Positions 34,993 to 46,762 of a DNA stretch of 64,000 nt are shown in pieces. A program made the position numbers and the translations under genes. The stretch's first letter is position 1. Every line of letters begins with the position of its first letter. The notes beneath the pieces are model-generated. The model had not been told where the DNA came from and searched no databases. It saw only the letters and a program-made list of their open reading frames with translations. Origin of the DNA: Panagrolaimus kolymaensis (lineage: Eukaryota > Nematoda > Chromadorea > Rhabditida > Panagrolaimidae); NCBI GenBank assembly GCA_028622995.1, contig JAJQJQ010000043.1, positions 620,001 through 684,000 on the forward strand, read 5' to 3'.

Positions 34993-35902
34993 AATAACTC
35001 TCTTATGTCAATATTCTCTGTCTGAAGTTTATATATGGTTGTGATGTGCAATTCTTTCTTTATGTTCTTTGCCATTTTATAGTTTTGTAATAATAATAAT
35101 AATATTGTTTCTTCTTTTTTTTTCTTTGTTTTTGCTTCCTAAAAAAATTGTGACATGTTCATTTCGGTCTCGCTAATCCATATTTTGCTTCAAGGTTATG
35201 TGTTTGCTAAAAAAAAGCAGCTCAAAAAGTTTTACTAATTCCATAACTAGTCAATCTCCTTTTCTCCTTAATTTTTTTGTACTCAAAGGTTTAACAAATT
35301 TCTTTATTGATGATGCAGCATGATTGACTTTACTTGCAATATAATTTCTTTGATTTTTATTTTATAAGTTTTCACCGTTGCATTGCAGCAGCAGCGCCAT
35401 CATTCACTTATGTAAATTTTATTTACACTCATACTCGCACATTTCACTCACTCTCTTTCTCTCAAGTTTTTTGCCAATCACACTTTCCTCCTCGAATGAA
35501 TTTTTACATAATTTTTACTTCTTTTTTTGTTGCTAAAACTAAAAACCCAATCCAAAAAATATAATTATAATGATTCAATAGTTTTATGTTTGTTGTGATA
35601 TCTTTCTCTAAATCCATCAGGTTATTCTCTGTCTTTGTTTATGTTGCGTGATTCTTTTTTTACCAAATAAAATTCACACATAAATTTATTTCTGTTATTC
35701 GTTATTTTAGTTTTTTTAGTCAATGTAAATATTCCTACGTAATTACATAGTAAAGTAATAATAAAACTTTTATTAGCCTATTTGTTTCATGCGCGTTTCT
35801 TAGATTTTTAATAATACGTTTTTGCGTTTTCACTATTTCTTGCATTCATTTTTTCTTTCTTCGAGTTTCTTTATTTATTAATTTTTCATTTTTTAGGCGG
35901 CA
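34993..35902. other. Spacer between the tandem acyltransferases
   Basis: About 0.9 kb. It includes the 3' flank of copy 1 and a T-rich tract ending in a TTTTTTAG acceptor six bases before the ATG of copy 2. No coding exon, array motif or RNA gene seen. The spacing is larger than the 100 bp typical of nematode operons, so independent transcription is as likely as an operon. Confidence 0.45.
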
Positions 35903-37505
35903 ATGGGTGAACCTCCAACTTTAACATCTTCAACAAGAATTGATAAATGTCGTGGTGCATTATTTGCTGTAACAATGGTGGTTAGCTCCTTCTTGGGTTG
36001 CATATATATTTTGATGCCATTAGCTCCACTAATATTTTTACATCCAAGATTTTATCGAAGATTGGTTGATCGACTTGTTGGATTTTGGCTTGTTATGCCT
36101 TCGGTAAGTTCCTTTCTGTGTGGAGATGGAAATTTGTTTCGACTAACTAAAGCTGCTAACATGGAAACAAAAACTAACCTTGCTTTATTTTCAGGCTTTA
36201 ATGGAATATTTCTTTGGTGTCAACTTTACGATTACTGGTGATGAAATAGATCATTCTCGTCCAGCTTTAATTATAATGAATCATCGAACTCGTCTTGATT
36301 GGTTGTACTTTTGGAGTGCTTTGTTTCGAATAAATCCATGGTTATTGACATCAGAAAAGATTTCATTGAAAGGTATTCTCAAATATGTTCCTGGCGCTGG
36401 TTGGGCTATGGCTTCCAATGCTTTCATATTTTTGGAAAGAACTTTTGAGAATGATTCAAAACGCATAGACCATATGATTGAATATTATGCTAAAGTTGGT
36501 GATAACTATCAAGTAAGTTTTTGTTTATTCAAATGTTGTTAGTTAAAATGGAGTTATGTAATTTGCTTTTTGATCATACTTGTTTATTTTGGTGATAACT
36601 TATCTTTTTTTTTAGCTGTTACTATACCCTGAAGGGACGGATAAATGTCCACGAGCAACTGGAAGAAGTAAAACCTTTGCAGATGCTAAAAAGATTGTTC
36701 ATTATGATTATGTTCTTCATCCAAGAGTTACTGGATTTGTTCACATCTTGCAAAAAATGAGAAAAGGTTGGTTTTATTACTTGTTATGTTTATGTTCATA
36801 ATGCTCAAATATCCATTCATGTTTCAGAAAATTACATCGATCACCTTTATGATGTTACTGTTGCTTTCAATGATTCAATTGTTCAATCAGAAGCCGATCT
36901 CATTAAGCTTGGAATAACACCCAAAGATGTTCGATTTGAAATTCGAAAGATTCCAATTTCTGATCTACCAGCTAGTGATAAAGAACTTGGAGAATGGCTT
37001 CGTAAACGATGGGTTGAAAAAGAAGAAAGGCTTCGACAATTTTACTCTCAGCCTCAAGCTACTCGTCAACTTGATAATATACCTGGTGCTAAAACATTCG
37101 ATGTAAGTTCTTGTTATCCATGGTATAATGATTTTGGTTTTTCTGTGAACTCAAAGTCCTCGAAAATGACTCAACGCATAGCTTCACTAACTTGGAGCAC
37201 ATTGTCACAAACTTTTTCTCATTGTGTTCATTTTTCAGCTCACTCCTCAAAATCGCATATTTCAACTTTTGATCTTGTTAATGTGGATTATTCTCACACT
37301 TGGATGGATTTACTTTTTTGTTACCTCTAATTATTGGTTAATCATTTCAAGTGCAACAATATTCTTTTATGTTGGTTTACAAAAGTTTTATCATGGTTCT
37401 GAAATGTTTATAACTGAAATTGGTCTTCAAGAATGGAGAAAGCGAAATGATGGTGAACGACAACAACAACCAATAACCTCAAATGGAATCTCAAAAAATG
37501 AATGA
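35903..37505 (+). CDS. 1-acyl-glycerophosphate-type acyltransferase, LCLAT1-like (copy 2)
   Basis: Exons 35903-36103, 36195-36512, 36616-36766, 36828-37102 and 37239-37505; 1212 nt, 403 residues. Same plan as copy 1: N-terminal membrane segment, NHRTRLDW, GAGWAMASNAFIFLER, YPEGTDKCP (the first residue of the block III motif is Tyr instead of Phe), a C-terminal pair of hydrophobic segments, and a Gln/Asn-rich tail. An extra intron splits the exon equivalent to exon 2 of copy 1 at the LLLYPEG block; other intron positions and phases agree, so the two arose by tandem duplication followed by intron gain or loss. An acceptor directly upstream of the ATG (TTTTTTAG at about 35890-35897) may be the trans-splice site. 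Confidence 0.9.
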
Positions 37506-38055
37506 AAGAAAGAGCTTTTTATTATTCACAACAATGTATTATTTTCTATTTTTGTGTGTCTTTGTATCTTAGGGTTTTTTTTTTTTTTGACCACCAGTAT
37601 CTATGTAATTACTTATCTTGCCGGTTATTTATTTATCTATTTATTTGAATTGTAGTTTGTCTTTGTAACTTAATAAACCATTTATTTGTTAATTTTTTAC
37701 CACTGTTTTTATGTGTTTCGAGAAAAGCAAGGTATTGTTAGAGTTTTTTGCGGCTTTCTTCCTTCTTGGGTTGTTGTTATTAGCAGTGATTTGGAGGCAA
37801 ATATAGCAATATTCTAAGCTTTCATATAAGCTTTTTTTTACTTTTTCCATTTTCGATATAATCATTATTTCTCATTTATTGGTTGGGATTAATGAATGCA
37901 AAAATATTTCTTTCACCGACGACGACACCCATAAAACAACAACAAAATTTATAAGCTTCTTATAAAAAAAGAAATGCAATGTATGATGATAGATAAACGC
38001 TGCTTAAGTTGCTTAAGTTAACCAAATATTTTTTTTTTACATTCTTAAATGAATA
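37506..38055. other. Intergenic, short
   Basis: Contains the 3' UTR of acyltransferase copy 2 and the upstream region of the next plus-strand gene. A direct repeat gcttaagttgcttaagtt lies near 38001. No array motif. Confidence 0.4.
37672..37677 (+). terminator. Poly(A) signal of acyltransferase copy 2
   Basis: AATAAA about 167 bases after the stop codon. Confidence 0.55.
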
Positions 38056-39331
38056 ATGTTTTGTTTAATTTTGATTTCAACAACTTTTTTTACTTTAGTT
38101 TATCCAAATTGTGTTGATCTCCAAATTGAAGCAAACTTCTTTGTGCCAGAGAAATTTAGTTATATTATTTCAACCAATATTAAACTTGATGAAAATAATT
38201 ATGTCTCAAATACACCAATAAAAATTATTGGAGAAACAACAACAACGACGAATGATTTTAAATTTTTGGAATCTAAAATTTTAATTAATTTAAAAGAACA
38301 AGAAAAAGAAGCAAATAATTGTTCAACAATTTGCCCGTTAATTGAGAGCCGCACATATTTTTTTAATGTTCATCATCGATGGTCGGAATTAGCTAATCCA
38401 GTTTTTGAAACAATTATGGTTATGGCAGTGATAGATCATGGAATGATTTCAATGGGAAAAGGACAAATTATTGAACATAGAAAAGCATATTATGCTAATA
38501 TGAAACGTAAGTTGATTGCTTTTTTGTTTTAGTAAATTTACCCCAAACGAAAATCGTCTCTTTTCGTTTAAACATTCTGCGTGATAAATTTTTTTTTCAA
38601 ACAAAAAAACGAAAGATATTATATTATTTTTTTAGTTCATTCAAACTCAGAACTAAAAATTGAATTTACTCGTCGCTGTCGAGCTTTGAAAGAAGTTAAA
38701 CTTCCAACATCCGTGGAACCATTTTGTAAATTAATTGTAAATAAAATTATTATTAAAAAGGGAGAAGAATTGATTGTGAATGCAACAATGAAAATCCATT
38801 TATCTACTTATGGAATTCATGGAGAAATGGATAGTAATAATTTGATAATTCCAAATAAAACTAAATATGAATATCGATATAATGATTATAAAGAATTAAC
38901 ATCGTGAGCTTTCTTTTTTAACTTATATTTTTGGATTTTTTTCTTTTCGAATTTTAGTTTTTTGCCGCTAAAATTTATGAACTCGAGATTTTTTTTAAAA
39001 GCAAACAAAAAATCAAAAAAGTTTTGTTTATTATTTTCATGAATTTTGTAATTCTTCTAGGATAAAATTTGATGAATTTGCAAATAAATTTTTATTTAAA
39101 TTTTTCCTTTCTTCAACTCAAAAGGAGAGAGAATATTTTTTGTATTCAATGAATGTTGGAAAATTGGTGATTCGTCAAAATGTAACAATGATGAAAGAAG
39201 AAATGGCATTTTCAAAAATAAACAAATGCGGAGAAATTCCTAAAATAACATTTCCCGATGGTGCCAGTGGCGCAAGTGAATTTTGTTGTGAAGAATTTTA
39301 TGAAAAAAGTTTTGGTATTCCAAAAAAATAA
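38056..39331 (+). CDS. Secreted orphan protein
   Basis: Exons 38056-38506, 38636-38903 and 39061-39331; 990 nt, 329 residues. A signal peptide (MFCLILISTTFFTLVYPNC) precedes a mature protein with strand-like segments, paired Cys residues (CSTICPL, RRCRAL, SEFCCEEF) and several potential N-glycosylation sites. I see no known domain. There are no internal membrane segments, so it is probably secreted. It resembles many lineage-restricted nematode secreted proteins in size and composition, but that is inference. The third intron-exon boundary reads TC|GATA with acceptor TTCTTCTAG. The CAGTTT array begins only after its 3' end. Confidence 0.75.
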
Positions 39332-39367
39332 AAATCAATATTTTTTTGCATCATTATTTTTTTGGAT

Positions 39368-39373
39368 AATAAA
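39368..39373 (+). terminator. Poly(A) signal of the secreted orphan
   Basis: AATAAA 37 bases after the stop codon; the convergent PEX6 gene ends at 39518. Confidence 0.5.
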
Positions 39374-39517
39374 ATTTATTTTTTGACAAACGTAGAAGAA
39401 AAGGCTGTTCAGTTTTTTTTATTAAATAGAATGATTATTATTATTATTTTTGAAATGCATTGATAAAATTTCGACAAATTTTTTCGTTTATTCTTCATTC
39501 ACAGTTTTTTTTGTTTG

Positions 39518-42500
39518 TTAAAGTTCTTGTTCAAGTTGTTGATATTTGGCAACATCATTTTCTGACAATGAAGCATTGAACTAAAAAAAATGTAAACATT
39601 TAAAAAAAGAGGAAACAGTTAACTTTAAAAAATTAATGTTTAGTAAAAACCAAAAAATAAAGTATTAAATATTTCGTTTTCTACAAGCGGATCATGGGTT
39701 ACAGTTTTTATTCGGAAAAAAATAATTAATTGAAAAGATTTCTTTAATTTTATTTACAAAAAACTTCGTAAAAGAATGCAATGCAGTTTATTTATTTTAG
39801 AATAATTAAACAACTTTTTCGTTTTCCATGGCAACTTTTTTTTAAAAGTTCAGATATCGAAATTTTTAGACAGTTTAATAATTTATGCAAAAATTTCAAT
39901 TTTTTTGTTTCAAAAAAGCCATATTTTTACAACCATATAAATTTGTAACTTTCCCTGATCGTGATTGAATGATTTAATCCAGTTTTTGTAATGTAAAATT
40001 TTAAATTTTTAACTCAGTTTACTTACTTCTTTCAAAGCCTCTTGGACATGTTCCATTTTCACGATTACCTCTGCAGTTTCTATTTTCTCCCTTAATTTTT
40101 CTCCTTTCAAACCACTATTTTCGATGTTATAAATAATTTCAGACAGTGCAACCATGGCAGATTTTTGCATTAAAGAAGTTATATCAGCTCCTGACAGAAT
40201 TTCTGGGCATTTTGAAGCCTAAAAATTTATTTGCCAATTCTGTTCGTTCTTTACAGTTTTAAAAAATAAATATTTACAATAATTTCAGGAGTCAATCCAT
40301 TTTCCAAAACCATTTTTCGGCACACGGGTTCCAAAATTCTTAATTTTGAATTTAAATCTTTTGCAGGTTGAACATGGATGGATTTATCAAATCTTCCCGG
40401 AGTTAGCAAACAAGGATCAAGGAGGTCCGGTCGATTTGTGGCAGCCATAACAAAAACATTGCAATTTTGTTTTGAATGCAATGTATCAAGTTCAGTTAAA
40501 AGTTGAGAAACCATCCTTAAAAAAGAGATGTCGATTTTTTTATTTAATTCCAGCAATTTTGGATGGACCGTGGCAGTTTTTTTGTTTCTAATATTTTGGA
40601 TTTTTGCTTTGATCGACAAAATTTACCATCTTAAAAAGAGCTGCAGTTTTTAAAAAATGCATTCTTTTTTATAAAATATTCCGCTATTTTCCTGTTCTGA
40701 CAGTTTTTTTCTTCTTAAATTTCCGAATTGAAATAAAAAAATATTTTAAATTTTTTAAAAATTAAAAATCAATAAAGTAAATTACAGTTTTTATTTTTAT
40801 TCGATTCTTGGACATTTTTATTTTGAAATTAAGGATTAGTATAAAACTAAAAAATTATTTTAAAGATAACAGTTTTTTTTTAACTTTTACATTGCATTTT
40901 AATAAAAAAATATGGCTGTCGATTTAATCATAATAATTTTAACTAAATTCTAAATTATACAAGGACCTAATTTTGAAAACAGTTTAACAAAAATTTAGTA
41001 AATAAAAATTGCTTTAAATGTCAAGAACCCAGTTTTTTACCTTCCCTTATATTTTTTTATAAAGAATAAATTTATATCTTTCAAATACAGTTAATAATTT
41101 ATTTCAAAAAGCTACTCATTCCAAGATAAAATTTTGCCTCTCAGTTTTTTTAAAATCAAACTCCAAAATGCCCCAGTTTTTCGAGTCATAAATAAAATAA
41201 AACCAACCTATCCATAACTCCTCCAGAATCTCCTGCATTTCCTCGGTTTGGAGCTAATGAATCCATTTCATCAAAAAAAATTATTGATGGAGATGCAAGT
41301 CGAGCCTTTTCAAAAACTAAAATCCGTCAGTTATTTTCAAAGACAGTTAATTTCCTTTTCCTCCAAAAATCCTTACTCATCCTTAAATTTTGTTCACTTT
41401 GGCCCACATATTGATTAAGTAATTCTGGTCCTTTGACACTTAAAAAAGTAATATTAAATTCATTTGCCACAGCTTTGGCAATCAAAGTCTTTCCACATCC
41501 TGGCGGGCCATAAAGAACTATTCCAGAACGTTTTAAATTAGAGTTGGAATTATTTATTTTTAAATTAGCTTTTAAACTTTCAGAAATGGTTTTTTTAACC
41601 TCTTCAAGTCCGCCAACGTCAGACCATTTTACAGTGGGGATTTTGGGTGCTCCAACAGAATTTGAAAAACTTTTATTTCTTGAATCCACAGCTTTTTCAA
41701 TTATTGAAGTTGTAATTATTTCGTGATTGGAGAGAATTCGAAGTTGGTTAGAAATAGTTTTAAGTTGATCAAGTTCAGAAAGAACAAAACCCTGAAAATA
41801 AAGAATTTACTAGACGACAGTTAAATTTAATCGTTGAATATTTTCCAAAAAAAGTACATATGTTTCTTAATAAAGGGAACAACTTACTATGATGCACTCA
41901 GTTTAATTATATATTAAAAAAAAACTTATTTTTTGGATTTATCTACAAAAAACACTTTACAACTTTGACTAATGTATGCAGTTTTTCGTAAATATTTACT
42001 TCATAAAAAATTAAAAAACCTCTCTTTCAAAAGCAGTTTGTATTACTCTGATTATTGTTGGTTGAGTTCATAAATAACAAAACCCCAAAAATTAACAAAA
42101 AGACAGTTATACTTTTAAACCTTTTTGTTATATTCCAAAAAAAGATATGTTATTTCAGAGTATTGAACAGTTTTATTATAAATTTTTTATTTTTTTAGCT
42201 TTAAATTTGTAAGGGAAAAATGGACGCAGTTATTTATATTTTCTTCATAAAATTCTTTGTTTCTAATAAACAAAAAAAAAACTTAATCAGACAGTTTAAT
42301 TTTTTTTTTACTTTTCAACCAAAATCTAATAAAAACAGTTACTTTTTTAAAATTAATTTTATCTAAAAATTTGGATATAATGTTTCAGTTTTAAGTATTT
42401 TGTTTTGCTAAATTTAATCAAAGTTCAGTTTTGAAAAATTTTTAAAAATATGAAAATAAAGTATTATGAAATTTTAGTTGTAATTTGTTTTCCTACGACT

Positions 42501-45500
42501 AAAATTTTTGGCAGTTTTAAATATTTTTTAAAATTATTCGTCTTTTTTGATTTATTTTTTTGCAGTTTATAAAAAAACTTACCCTTGTTAAAGCCACAAA
42601 TTTCTCACTTTCCATTTCGATTTCTTGAATTGATTTCCAGTTTATAATAAAATCCATTCGATTGTTTTCAGTTAAATCGGGAATAATAAATTCAAAATGA
42701 ATTAATTGCGCCAAAGGTTTTGGTAAATTAGCTAAATCTGATTGATTGCAAGTAAAAATTATTGCTAATTGCTCGGGTAAATGAGTTAAAGATTTGCATA
42801 ATCGATCAAGGGTTTTATTTCCTAAAAATAAAATCATTTTGTTAAATAAGAATAATGCCGATTACAGTTACAAACCTGCTTCCAAATTATTTGGAGATGA
42901 GTCAGTTAAAGCTTTAACATTTTCAATAACAATCAAACTTGGCGAAGATTGTTTAACTTAAAATTATATATGTGATTAGACAATTTAATAAAAAAATATT
43001 CACAATATTGATAACAGTTTTTAAAAAAAATTTAATTATAAATTAATACAAATAAATAAACTTATGCAGTTTTATGATTTTAAAATTTAAAAAAATTTAA
43101 AAGGTAGATAGGTCAATTCAGTTTAATAAAAACTTTGCTAATTTGTCTAAAAAATATAAAAAAACTTGTGAAACTTTTTTGGCTAATTTGAGAAATTTAA
43201 AAACAGTTTAGTTTAAAAAAATAAGCAAGCAAAAAAACAAAAGAGAAAGCTTAAAGACAGTTTAAAGCTTTTCTTAAATTCAACAATTTTATATTGAAAT
43301 CAATTTTTATAAATAAAAACCACAAGGGTTTTTAGACAAAAAATATTCTGCAGTTTTTTGTTTTTAAAATTATTAATTTTTTATGAAGGCAACAATAATT
43401 TTTCTTTTTTAGTTTAAAACAGTTTAAAAAAGTATGCAAGAAAAGTATACTCATGGGACAGTTTTAATATTTGCTTAAATAAAATAAATTAAACCATTGC
43501 ATTTTTTTATATAAAAATAAATCAGTTTAAAAATTAATTTAGCATAATCAAAATTAAATCCCCTGAATTCGTTAATTCGTTAATGAAAAGAATTTTTTAA
43601 TTTTTTATTAATTTCTTGGCTTTGATTATTTTCCTCAAAAATGTGACTCACATGGATTTCAGTTAAAAAAACAAAATAAGAATGACCCATTTAAAGAATT
43701 TGTACTTTTATGACGCAGTTAAATTTTTAGTATTAACTTACTCCTTTCAATAGCCGCATCTAACAGTTTTTCAACAGATTTCCCTTCGATGTTCCAAAAA
43801 TCGAAGCAATCAATTTTTAATAAATCCACGCATAAATTTTCTGCCAATAAATTTAAAATTCTTTTAAAGCCACAGCCTGGGGTTCCAGCAAGAATTGAAA
43901 TTATTGGAGATCCATCGGAATCCTGCTGTTCAGTTTTTTCTTGTTTTTTATTTTCGTTGGTGGCCATTTGAGAATGATAAAGTTTAGTCATTCTTTGCGT
44001 TAACTCAATCAAATTTTTTCGAATAAAATCCGAGTTTTCAGTTAAAATATTTGGAAAAAATCTTCTCTTTTTTGGTTGTTGATAAATTGAAGTTGTAGAA
44101 TTTACAATAAAATATGCTTCACGTCCTTCTTCAGAACCCAGTTTATTGATCAAAGGAAATGAAATCTCAAAAAATAAATTCAGAATTTTTCCATTTATCT
44201 CAGTTTCAATTGAAAATATATCATTTTGATGAAAAATTTGATTGGTTTTAAAAAATGATTTTAAAATATTTTTAATTTCAGTAATTTCGAAGCTGCTTTC
44301 GTAATTGGAGCATTCGATCAATGAAATTCGTGCTTCTTTTGCTATTTTGATGTTTGATGGATCAATATTTTCCTAAAAAAATTAAATTTATAAAAATCAT
44401 CATGGAGAACAGTTTTTCATCTTATTTTATTTGAAAAAAGCCACAAAAACGTGAAAAGTATGAAAAAAAAAATTATCTCGGTCATATCCAGTTTAATATT
44501 TATTTCAAAGTATTAAAAAGTAAAGTGTTTTATAGTTTACAATAAAATCTTTTTACACCACTTTAAACATGATACAGTTTTTAAAATCTTATATTTCTTC
44601 AACATCAAAGACAGTTTACAAAAAAAATTTCTATTGATATTAATGTAATATCTTCATCATGGCCCTAACACATACGCAGTTTTTAAAGAATACTTTTTTG
44701 ATTATTTGTTTATATTTCCCACAAAATCCCACATCACTTAATTATAAAGGGCAGTTTTAATTAATTATTAAAAAAGAATATAAAAATTACAATAGAAGGT
44801 TTTTTTATCCGTCATATAATAATACTGACAGTTTTTTATAAATTTATATTTTTAAATAAAATTGAAGTAATTAATTTTAAAACATGCCTCTTTACTTAAA
44901 ATATTTTAAAATACAAAAAAAGTATTTTTGATGGTAATAAAAGTTTCTCATTGGTTTCAGTTTTAAATTGTTTTTATATTAACAGTTAAATATGGTTGGA
45001 ATACTTTTTAAAAATATCTCACAATCAGACACTTATTATGTTGGTCAGTTAGTTTATTATAAAAAATTTCCCATTTGTATGTTTAAGTTTAAATGCAGTT
45101 TTAAATTTTTTTTTGACTTTTTACCATTTTTTTATAAAGAACTTTCTTCAAAGAAACAGAAAACTGTTCAGTTTAAAATCATCCTTTTCCCACTCCGTCT
45201 GCTAATACTCAATCCAGTTACATATTATTCAAAAACAAAAAAATAAGTAAAAAACTTACGACTATTTCAGTTTCAAATAAAATATTATCCATTGAAATGG
45301 TGTTTCCAAAAATATTAAAAGCAGTTATTTTAGAAATTTTAGCTCCATCCAAATTTTTTGTAACATTTGTTGCAAAAGTTTTAATAAAGTCATTCCCCTT
45401 AAAATGCTCGTTGACAGTTAAATTTGGTTTAATTTGAACTAATCTCAAACTTTCTTTGAATGGGCCAGTTTTAAAATTATTATTTTTTGATACAAAATTT

Positions 45501-45919
45501 GGCAAAATATCACCACCGTTAACAAGAGTTTCCAGTTTATAATTAAATTTAGCTAAATAAAATTCATTTGAATGTAATTTTCTTAATAAAATTTCAATTG
45601 GATTTAAATAAAGAATATTATTTTCCGCGCCAAGCTCCACCTCAGTTTTTTCAATAATACTTATATTTATCCTTGAATTTAATGATTTTGAAAAAGCATT
45701 AAAATAAAATTTAAATGCTTGCAACGCTGGAGTCATTTTTCCACCACGAGAATCAGTTTCACCATTAATTAAAGAATGCATTGAAGCCGTTGTGGAAGCT
45801 CGAGAAATTGGTCGAGAAGACGCTGCAGAGGCTGGTGAACATGGATCATCCTCGGAGCTTTCCACTATTTCTCCATTCGATTTTCTCATACTTAATTTTC
45901 GTTGAAGAATGGGCTTCAT
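39518..45919 (-). CDS. prx-6: PEX6, peroxisomal AAA+ ATPase
   Basis: Exons 45919-45260, 44372-43742, 42956-42876, 42821-42583, 41791-41377, 41316-41208, 40515-40278, 40218-40027 and 39580-39518; 2628 nt, 875 residues. The D2 ATPase has Walker A GPPGCGKT (~630), Walker [10 protein letters not shown] (~690) and the PEX6 hallmark [19 protein letters not shown], followed by [10 protein letters not shown] and PGRFDKS. The D1 domain is degenerate: its P-loop reads GTPGCGFKR (~380) and the Walker B position SLIVIEN lacks the Asp-Glu pair. With PEX1 the protein extracts ubiquitinated PEX5 from peroxisomes. The N-terminus is Ser-rich (about residues 15-55). Introns of 60 bp to about 900 bp carry the plus-polarity CAGTTT array, which also runs through coding exons 1 and 2 (see findings). 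Confidence 0.92.
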
Positions 45920-46762
45920 TTTAAAAAATTTAATAAGCTTTTCCGAGACAAAAAAATTCGTAACAGTTTTAAAAACAAAAATAAAATTTTTTTTTTGTCA
46001 ACCAGAAACACAAAAATTTATGGAGAATTGAATTGAGACCAAAAAAAAAGACAAAAAATACAAAAAAATAATTTATTTTTGTTGTGAGATAGATAGACTA
46101 CAGTCAATGTAGTGTAGTCTCTTTATATTATTTGTTTTTGCTTGGCCCATTTTGAGCCCCCTCAGTTTTTAATTGTTTTTTTTTGTATTCTAAAAACAAA
46201 TATCTTAAATATTATAATTTTGAGTTTAGCGTGAAAATAGTAATGGTGGAAACAGTTTTATACAAAAAAAATATTTTCCAAATTTTTAAAAAAGAATTAG
46301 TTTTCACTTTTCAAACAATAAAGCAAAGAAAAGCAAGCTCACCAAGTTTATTTTTCTAAAATCCAATTCAATGTTAGTCAATTTTTATTATGTCGAATAA
46401 ACTACAGTTTTCATTTTATAAATTCATCACTTTTTTATTTCTTCACCCAAAATCAGTTACTTTTGAGTCACAGTTATTTTGTTCTGTTTGATTTTTCTTA
46501 ATAATTTTTTCAATAACTTTATCTTTTAAAAAGCAAGAAGATTGATATAAATCCAGTTTTTTATTATTTTGATAGCTAAAATTATTCAACATTTAAAAAA
46601 TTTTTTATTTTAATTTCATTCAGTTAAATAAAAATATGCAGTTTATAATTAAAAATGGTTATGGAAATTAATAAAAGTTCACAATTATCAACGCCAGTTT
46701 TAAAAATCTCCAAAAAATATTTATGTATTTATTAATGTCGAAGACACAAACGAAAAGCTCAG
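45920..46762. other. Intergenic region upstream of PEX6
   Basis: About 840 bp with many array motifs (for example near 45963, 46163, 46254, 46405, 46456). It holds a perfect inverted repeat at 46095-46120. No coding exon supported. It must contain the PEX6 promoter and the 3' UTR of the next minus-strand gene. Confidence 0.45.
46095..46120. promoter_or_regulatory. Perfect 8-bp inverted repeat upstream of PEX6
   Basis: agactaca (46095-46102) and tgtagtct (46113-46120) separated by 10 bases, about 180 bp upstream of the PEX6 start codon. It could be a dimeric factor site or a chance palindrome; function is not shown. Confidence 0.3.
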
